From positions 62,001 to 126,000 of the forward strand of contig WRAB01000001.1 in assembly GCA_009780435.1 (NCBI GenBank): a stretch of 64,000 bases of DNA, written 5' to 3'. Positions 62,389 to 64,000 of this stretch are shown piece by piece (the first letter of the stretch is position 1; every line of letters begins with the position of its first letter). Source of the stretch: Oscillospiraceae bacterium (GTDB lineage Bacteria > Bacillota > Clostridia > Oscillospirales > Oscillospiraceae). A program made the translations under genes and the position numbers. The notes under the pieces were generated by a model. It did not search any database, was not told the DNA's origin, and worked only from the letters and a program-made list of their open reading frames with translations.

Positions 62389-62429
62389 CGGGGTCGCAGA
62401 AGATATGCGCTGCGGCCCCGGTTGTTTTT
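62389..62429 (+). terminator. Terminator of the transporter cluster
   Basis: CGGGGTCGCAG and CTGCGGCCCCG form an 11-bp stem with one wobble, followed by GTTGTTTTT. Confidence 0.8.
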
Positions 62430-62441
62430 AGTCAGTCAGTA

Positions 62442-62470
62442 TTGACATCTGCCCCAATCGGTGGTACTAT
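62442..62470 (+). promoter_or_regulatory. tRNA-Leu promoter
   Basis: TTGACA (62442-62447), 17 bases, TACTAT (62465-62470). Confidence 0.75.
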
Positions 62471-62486
62471 ATTGCACGTCGGTTAT

Positions 62487-62574
62487 GCGAGAGTGGTGGA
62501 ATTGGTAGACTCGCTGGCTTCAGGTGCCAGTGTTCTTCACGGACGTGCGGGTTCGAGTCCCGCCTCTCGCACCA
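62487..62574 (+). tRNA. tRNA-Leu (anticodon CAG)
   Basis: Acceptor GCGAGAG pairs with CTCTCGC, with discriminator A and encoded CCA. The long variable arm fits a class II tRNA. The loop TTCAGGT gives anticodon CAG at 62521-62523; TTCGAGTCC supplies the T-loop. It reads CUG. Confidence 0.95.
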
Positions 62575-62739
62575 ACTCACTGCCGGGCTTGCTATGTTCC
62601 GCTTCCGCGCTGAAGAGCGCGCAAAAGCTGCACACCGCAAGCCCGTCGTTCGTTTCAAATCGGAGCAGAGCTGGCGTTCCGATTTGGGAAGGGCAAGAGC
62701 TTTAAGGGCAAGGTTCTGTATCACCACTCGCACCATACA
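62575..62739 (+). other. Structured tail downstream of tRNA-Leu
   Basis: No ORF is convincing. Stems: CGGGCTTGC (62584-62592) with GCAAGCCCG (62637-62645); CGCGC/GCGCG (62606-62621); CAAATCGGA (62656-62664) with TCCGATTTG (62678-62686). With the tRNA promoter ahead and a terminator behind, this could be a trailer or small RNA. Confidence 0.4.
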
Positions 62740-62769
62740 AAAAGTCGTCGATTTTTATCGACGACTTTT
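62740..62769. terminator. Terminator after the tRNA unit
   Basis: AAAAGTCGTCGA, 6-base loop, TCGACGACTTTT, perfect 12-bp stem with A and T ends, usable in both directions. Confidence 0.85.
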
Positions 62770-62788
62770 GCTATATCTTGTACTGCAA

Positions 62789-62817
62789 TTGACAACGCGA
62801 CAATTTGATGTTATGAT
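62789..62817 (+). promoter_or_regulatory. rsgA leader promoter
   Basis: TTGACA (62789-62794), 17 bases, TATGAT (62812-62817), about 250 bases ahead of the coding start. Confidence 0.75.
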
Positions 62818-62823
62818 AGAGAA

Positions 62824-63056
62824 AATCTAGTAATAGAAAGTGTGGTATGACTGGTGAGGGTTCGTCAATAAGGGAACGATTTGTGTCACAGTAGCGGGAT
62901 TTTGCCTGCTTATTTTGTGTACCCAAATGCCTTATATGACGACCAGAGAAGTGTTCACCTAACACATTCTTTTGTTTGTTTTGTAGCGCAGTGGGTAACT
63001 GCGCTTTTTTGTTTGCCAAAAAGCCATTTGGTACACGCTTATTTTTATGAAAAGGA
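62824..63056 (+). promoter_or_regulatory. Structured leader of rsgA with internal terminator
   Basis: The leader holds a possible 15-codon ORF (ATG 62847, MTGEGSSIRERFVSQ, weak ribosome site), a long-range pairing between 62917-62933 and 63021-63036 (GTGTACC...AAATG with CATTTGGTACAC), GTGTT/AACAC, and AGCGCAGT/ACTGCGCT followed by TTTTTT (62985-63010), an intrinsic terminator. It precedes AAAGGA of rsgA. The layout is that of a riboswitch or attenuator, class unknown. Confidence 0.55.
62985..63010 (+). terminator. Terminator within the rsgA leader
   Basis: 8-bp stem AGCGCAGT/ACTGCGCT, 5-base loop, followed by TTTTTTG. Confidence 0.75.
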
Positions 63057-63065
63057 ATGAAATCA

Positions 63066-64000
63066 TTGAATATCAATTTAAAAGACTATGGACGAAGCGA
63101 ACGCTTTGCCCAAGAAGCGACTTTGTACGATGACTTATTCATTGCAAGAGTTACGGCACAACACCGTGAGCTATATACGGTGATCTGCGAAGCCGGAGAA
63201 ATCAGCGCAAGCGTCTCCGGGAAATTTTCCTACCACGCAGACGATCCCACCAGCTTTCCGGCGGTTGGAGATTGGGTGATGATTGATCGGACGGACAAAC
63301 ACAGTGGCAAGGCGATTATCCGCCATGTTCTGCGGCGTAAAAGTATGCTGGCGCGGCAAGCGGCCGGTACGAAGGCCGCCGGACAGATGATCGCCGCAAA
63401 CATTGATACGATCTTCATCTGCATGTCGCTCAACGCCGACTTTAATTTGCGAAGAGTTGAGCGGTATTTGACGATTGCGTGGGACAGTATGGCGACCCCG
63501 GTCATCGTCCTGACGAAATCCGATCTGTGCGATGACCTACAGCGGAAGCTAGACGAAGTTGCCACTGTGAGCATGGGGGTGGATGTGCTGGTCTGTTCCT
63601 CTGTGAGCGAGGACGGGTACGAGGCGATCCGCGCCTATGTTGAGGCGGGGAAGACGATTGCCTTTATCGGCTCATCGGGCGTTGGGAAATCTACGCTGAT
63701 CAACCGCCTCATGGGGCAGGACGTACTGGCGACGAAAACGATCCGCGCGGATGACGACAAGGGCCGGCACACGACAACCCACCGGCAGCTATTGCTTTTG
63801 CCAAGCGGCGGCATCGTCATTGATACGCCCGGTATGCGCGAACTGCAAATACACACCGGGAACCTTTCAAAGACCTTTGAGGATGTGGCAGAGCTCGTCG
63901 TTCGCTGTAAGTTCAGCGATTGCTCCCACGGGGTAGAGGTGGGTTGCGCTGTGAGAGAAGCGATAGCAAGCGGCGTGTTATCAGAAGAACGCTTTGAAAG
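63066..64000 (+). CDS. rsgA: Ribosome small-subunit biogenesis GTPase RsgA (3' truncated by window)
   Basis: The 311 visible codons encode an OB-fold N-terminus, then the circularly permuted GTPase order: G4 VLTKSD, G1 GSSGVGKST, G3 DTPG, and the zinc site RCKFSDCSHGVEVGCAV. RsgA matures the 30S subunit. The start is a TTG at 63066 (MNINLKDYGRSERFAQE) with AAAGGA 9 bases upstream; no ATG fits. The end is cut by the window. Confidence 0.92.
   Translation, partial: MNINLKDYGRSERFAQEATLYDDLFIARVTAQHRELYTVICEAGEISASVSGKFSYHADDPTSFPAVGDWVMIDRTDKHSGKAIIRHVLRRKSMLARQAAGTKAAGQMIAANIDTIFICMSLNADFNLRRVERYLTIAWDSMATPVIVLTKSDLCDDLQRKLDEVATVSMGVDVLVCSSVSEDGYEAIRAYVEAGKTIAFIGSSGVGKSTLINRLMGQDVLATKTIRADDDKGRHTTTHRQLLLLPSGGIVIDTPGMRELQIHTGNLSKTFEDVAELVVRCKFSDCSHGVEVGCAVREAIASGVLSEERFE

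Noticed and set aside
62566-62735. Attachment-site pair from an integrated element at tRNA-Leu
   Set aside because: The direct repeat is only 9 bases (CTCGCACCA), and no integrase or cargo lies between.
1-64000. CRISPR arrays, prophage or transposase genes
   Set aside because: No regularly spaced direct repeats, Cas, phage structural or transposase motifs were found in either strand.

Overview
The window is a chromosomal segment of a spore-forming, low-to-mid GC Bacillota, most likely a gut-type member of Eubacteriales close to Oscillospiraceae. The evidence is indirect: a DUF3787-type spore-surface protein, split transketolase subunits, the UPF0237/UPF0210 (ACT/PFL) gene pair, YerC, Hsp33, a TPP-riboswitch-controlled tenA, an SLH-anchored cell-wall protein and many short palindromic repeats between genes. 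No phage, CRISPR array, IS transposase or rRNA gene was found.

Layout. 1-10.8 kb: end of pyruvate carboxylase, then a block on the minus strand with metY, the UPF0210/ACT pair, yfbR, an OpuB/OpuC-type compatible-solute ABC operon, and cysteine desulfurase coupled to a MATE exporter, followed by an HPr-like protein without the catalytic His. 10.8-15.5 kb: mtaB, serC, serA and a DUF2262 protein (serine biosynthesis). 15.5-17.4 kb, minus strand: a possible 33-aa membrane peptide, a GIN-domain lipoprotein and a rhomboid-like pseudoprotease. 17.6-29.4 kb, plus strand: metK, rlmB, a degenerate P-type-ATPase-like membrane protein, an amidohydrolase, TPP riboswitch and tenA, the two transketolase halves, a PHP protein and an SLH surface protein. 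29.5-35.4 kb: pgsA, yerC, a methyltransferase, hslO, tgt, yajC, the small spore protein and a TraB protein. 35.4-41.4 kb, minus strand: aldo/keto reductase and a transglutaminase/DUF58/MoxR operon. 41.4-44.2 kb: an AT-rich patch with a broken ORF, an M23-like protein missing part of its zinc site and an MFS transporter. 44.3-46.8 kb: a CtpE-like P-type ATPase (minus).

46.9-50.9 kb carries a consensus promoter, an 11-codon leader ORF and stem-loops ahead of two half-size ABC exporters that match the heterodimeric BmrC/BmrD type. The arrangement looks like antibiotic-responsive ribosome-mediated attenuation. 51-52.4 kb: GNAT acetyltransferase and a ProC-like reductase. 52.7-62.4 kb is an unusual run of six genes: a ~790-aa solute-binding lipoprotein with a long non-SBP N-terminal half, two sugar-type permeases, an HlyD-like adaptor, a two-TM protein resembling a MacB periplasmic domain, and a second ~785-aa lipoprotein of the same design. 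No ATPase is encoded. The window ends with tRNA-Leu(CAG), whose transcript probably continues into a structured tail, and a truncated rsgA preceded by a ~240-nt leader with its own promoter and an internal terminator.

The strongest leads for new biology are the bmrCD-like leader, the rsgA leader, the ATPase-less transporter/adaptor cluster, and the P-type-ATPase-like protein that has lost the DKTGT motif. Dispersed palindromes supply or overlap the stop codons of at least three genes.
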